From NCBI GenBank assembly GCA_023417785.1, contig JAEZEH010000047.1, positions 1 to 16,739 of the forward strand: 16,739 nt of DNA, read 5' to 3'. Shown piece after piece: positions 14,604 through 16,739 of this stretch. Position 1 is the stretch's first letter; every line of letters begins with the position of its first letter. A model generated the notes under the pieces. The model was given only the letters and a program-made list of their open reading frames with translations, ran no database searches and was not told the origin of the DNA. This DNA is from Bacteroidota bacterium. Its GTDB lineage: Bacteria > Bacteroidota > Bacteroidia > Cytophagales > Cyclobacteriaceae. Position numbers and translations under genes: made by a program.

Positions 14604-15634
14604 ACGTTAGTGTAAAAGTTCAGCCCTGCCTGCACATCGCTGATGTCGATCTCGATATCCCATAACGCTTTTCCAATTCCATTCGGAAGAACGCTTAAGA
14701 TCTTTTGCCCTTTGTTTTTCTTGTCCTGAATCGTCAGTGTGGCTGCGACATTTATGTCCTTATCACTCAGCGGAATCCTGACATAAAACTTATCCACAGC
14801 CAATACGATCTCGTCTAATTCATCCTGCGTCAGCAGGTCTTTTTTTCTTGCGATCCAACCCTCCGCAACCAGCCCGATAGCAATTGCTTCACCGTGCAAA
14901 ATCCGACGATTCTCACCAAGTAAATAGCTCTCAACCGCATGGCCAATGGTGTGGCCGGCATTAAGGATTTTCCGGATCCCCTTTTCTTTTGGATCCTCCG
15001 TCGTAATCCGCGCCTTGAATGTTACCGAGTGGCGGATCAGTTCATCCCACGGCTGCGCAGCTAGTTTTGTTGTGGTAATTTGTTTCCACATTGCTTTATC
15101 CGATATGAGGCAATGCTTCAAAATTTCTGCAAATCCGGACCTCAATTCGGCTTCGGGGAGTGTGTGAAGGAAACCACTATGGATCAACGTAAGCCCCGGT
15201 TGTTGAAATACCCCTATATGATTTTTGAACGTTTTGAAATCAACCCCCAGTTTGCCACCAATACTCGCGTCCACCTGCGCAAGCAGGGTGGTAGGGATGA
15301 GAACAAAATCGATCCCTCGCTTGTAGGTCGCGGCACAAAATCCGCCCATGTCACCGAGTACGCCCCCACCCACCACGACAAGAAGCGCATGACGGTCGAG
15401 CTCGTATGCCGTCATTTGGTCCCATATTGAAATGCACGTTTGCAAGCTTTTATGTTCCTCACCACTCGGGACCTCAATGAGTCCGTCAAACCGGTTGCCC
15501 TGAAGCAGTGGAAGACATGCTTTTTTTGTGTTGTCGTCGACCAGGGCCACGACCTTGCTGTAAGACTTGCTTTCTGAAAATTTCTTCAGATCATCAGCAG
15601 GTGCGGTGGAAAAAAGGACGTTTTCAGGAAGCAT
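14594..15634 (-). CDS. aroB: 3-dehydroquinate synthase
   Basis: Converts DAHP to 3-dehydroquinate, the second step of the shikimate pathway, using bound NAD and a metal. With start ATG 15634 the protein has 346 residues, in the normal range. Motifs: NAD-binding VVVGGGVLGDMGGFCAATY (about 86-104), the substrate region IPTTLLAQVDASIGGK (113-128), and metal ligands Glu170 (GFAEILKH), His228 (LNAGHTIGHA) and His247 (LHGEAIAIG). An upstream ATG at 15673 (13 more residues) and a TTG at 15685 are also in frame. I prefer 15634 because MLPENVLF leads straight into the conserved first strand, but the choice is not secure. It diverges from the proline dehydrogenase gene. Confidence 0.93.
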   Translation of the reverse strand: MLPENVLFSTAPADDLKKFSESKSYSKVVALVDDNTKKACLPLLQGNRFDGLIEVPSGEEHKSLQTCISIWDQMTAYELDRHALLVVVGGGVLGDMGGFCAATYKRGIDFVLIPTTLLAQVDASIGGKLGVDFKTFKNHIGVFQQPGLTLIHSGFLHTLPEAELRSGFAEILKHCLISDKAMWKQITTTKLAAQPWDELIRHSVTFKARITTEDPKEKGIRKILNAGHTIGHAVESYLLGENRRILHGEAIAIGLVAEGWIARKKDLLTQDELDEIVLAVDKFYVRIPLSDKDINVAATLTIQDKKNKGQKILSVLPNGIGKALWDIEIDISDVQAGLNFYTNVHM

Positions 15635-15753
15635 TGAGAGTCGTGTTAAAAGGCGAAAGTTAAACGCAACCATAGGACAATGCAAGAGTGGTGCAACTGA
15701 CCGAAATGCCCAAATAAATATTGTCCATCATCACCTAACATTTGTTTGTTGTC

Positions 15754-15761
15754 TATATTTG
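15754..15761 (+). promoter_or_regulatory. Candidate -7 element for proline dehydrogenase gene
   Basis: TATATTTG is an exact match to the Bacteroidota -7 consensus TAnnTTTG, located 19 bases before the ATG at 15781, which would give a short leader. No TTG is found at the expected distance upstream (the nearest lies about 30 bases away), so only half of the promoter is supported. Confidence 0.35.
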
Positions 15762-15780
15762 CCGCGACCTGAAATTGAGT

Positions 15781-16739
15781 ATGGACACTTCTCCAAATAT
15801 CTCCTTTGACAACACCGCCGTTGCTTTTACGTACAAATCGGACGCGGACCTGAAAAAAGCGAACTTCATTTTTACCCTTGTCAATCACCCATGGATGTCG
15901 TCAGTGGCCACTGGTGCTGCGAAGTTCGCGCTCAATAGCGGGCTTCCTGTCGAAGGGCTGATCCGAAAGACTGCTTTTTCACACTTCTGCGGTGGTGAAA
16001 GTATAGAAAAAAGTGAGCCCGTGATTGGCAAGTTGTGGCATCACGGTGTTTCGACCATTCTTGACTATTCCGCGGAAGGTGAAAGTACCGAAGAAGGCTT
16101 CGATAAAACGCTGGTCGAAACGCTGCGTACGGTTGAAAAGGCCAAAGATTCACCGCAGATTCCGTTTGCGGTATTCAAACCTTCTGGCCTTGCTTCGGTC
16201 GAGATTTTGGAAAAGGTGCAAAACAAAACGCCCCTTACTCCGGCTGAGCAAAAATCCTTTGAACGGATTCGAGAGCGATTTCATGCCATTTGTGAAAGGG
16301 GGCACCGTCATGGGGTGCCAGTATTGATCGACGCGGAAGAGACCTGGATCCAGGATCCTATAGACAATCTTGTTTACGAGATGATGCAGCTGTTCAACAA
16401 GGAGAAAGCCATCGTATTCAATACGTATCAGTTGTACAGGACAAGCGCCCTGCGAAGCCTGAAAGACCTTCTTCATCTCGGGGCCATGCATAACTTCTAT
16501 ATCGGTGTTAAACTAGTACGCGGGGCATACATGGAAAAGGAACGTGAGCGAGCAGAGGCGATGGGTTATCCGAGTCCTATTTATCCTGACAAAGAAGGTA
16601 CAGATAATGCGTTCAATCAGGCACTGGTGTTTTGTCTTGACAATAAACAGCGCATCACCACGCTGTGTGGGTCACACAATGAATACAGCAATTATTTCCT
16701 GACGGTACTGATGGAGAAACACGGCTTGAAGCCCGACGA
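15781..16739 (+). CDS. Proline dehydrogenase (partial, 3' end outside window)
   Basis: FAD-dependent oxidation of proline to pyrroline-5-carboxylate, the first step of proline catabolism. The reading frame is open from ATG 15781 to the window edge (319 codons plus two bases). The TIM-barrel domain is recognised from STILDYSAEGES (91-102), FAVFKPSGLAS (129-139), VPVLIDAEETWIQDP (179-193), NTYQLYR (214-220) and the active-site strand GVKLVRGAYMEKER (242-255). There is no sign so far of the N-terminal DNA-binding domain of PutA, so this is the monofunctional type or, less likely, a fusion with a C-terminal P5C dehydrogenase beyond the edge. The first residues (MDTSPNISFDNTAVAF) match the start of Bacteroidota homologues. 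Confidence 0.93.
   Translation, partial: MDTSPNISFDNTAVAFTYKSDADLKKANFIFTLVNHPWMSSVATGAAKFALNSGLPVEGLIRKTAFSHFCGGESIEKSEPVIGKLWHHGVSTILDYSAEGESTEEGFDKTLVETLRTVEKAKDSPQIPFAVFKPSGLASVEILEKVQNKTPLTPAEQKSFERIRERFHAICERGHRHGVPVLIDAEETWIQDPIDNLVYEMMQLFNKEKAIVFNTYQLYRTSALRSLKDLLHLGAMHNFYIGVKLVRGAYMEKERERAEAMGYPSPIYPDKEGTDNAFNQALVFCLDNKQRITTLCGSHNEYSNYFLTVLMEKHGLKPD

Overview
The window looks like chromosomal DNA of a Bacteroidota bacterium, most likely of the Cytophagales. Three things point that way: the order rpoA-rplQ-carA-eno, an L17 protein with a long Lys/Glu/Ala-rich tail, and matches to the Bacteroidota promoter -7 element (TAnnTTTG). The genus cannot be told from the sequence alone. Nearly all reading frames are intact. 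There is no tRNA, rRNA, CRISPR array, transposase or phage gene.

Layout. 1-3255: the tail of rpoA, then rplQ with a strong terminator, carA (small subunit of carbamoyl-phosphate synthase) and eno (enolase) with a second terminator. 3336-4172: an FtsB/DivIC-like division protein and a small predicted outer-membrane barrel protein, facing an Ldh-family NAD(P)-dependent dehydrogenase (4162-5244, minus). 5406-7973: an exported MuiA-type DUF4140/DUF4139 protein, convergent with a short Ppx/GppA phosphatase. 8075-10752: an acyl-CoA carboxylase carboxyltransferase subunit and an M42 aminopeptidase, closed by a long hairpin terminator. 10865-11984: two tandem paralogous exported YfiR-like (DUF4154) proteins. 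12015-12251: three tandem hairpin units (see below). 12344-15634: a signal-less periplasmic-binding-fold protein, then aroA and aroB (both minus) with a tiny membrane protein gene between them on the plus strand. 15781-end: a proline dehydrogenase cut by the window edge.

How the genes relate. Most are housekeeping: translation, pyrimidine/arginine precursor supply, glycolysis, division, the shikimate pathway and proline catabolism. AroA and AroB catalyse two steps of chorismate synthesis. The YfiR pair is the main accessory-looking locus; YfiR proteins elsewhere are periplasmic regulators of membrane signalling enzymes, but no cyclase or kinase partner is visible here.

The most unusual element is the intergenic stretch after the second yfiR-like gene. 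It holds three 50-58 nt hairpins that share an ACGCAC/GTGCGT base and a loop core ATAGAGAG(GG)TCTTT. The inner stems differ between copies but stay paired (ACAGAG/CTCTGT, CAAAG/CTTTG, CATAAAG/CTTTATG). Conserved loop plus compensating stem changes suggests an undescribed structured RNA or a hairpin repeat family. A second regulatory curiosity is a promoter-like TTG-N18-TATTTTTG that lies inside the terminator hairpin just before the first yfiR-like gene.
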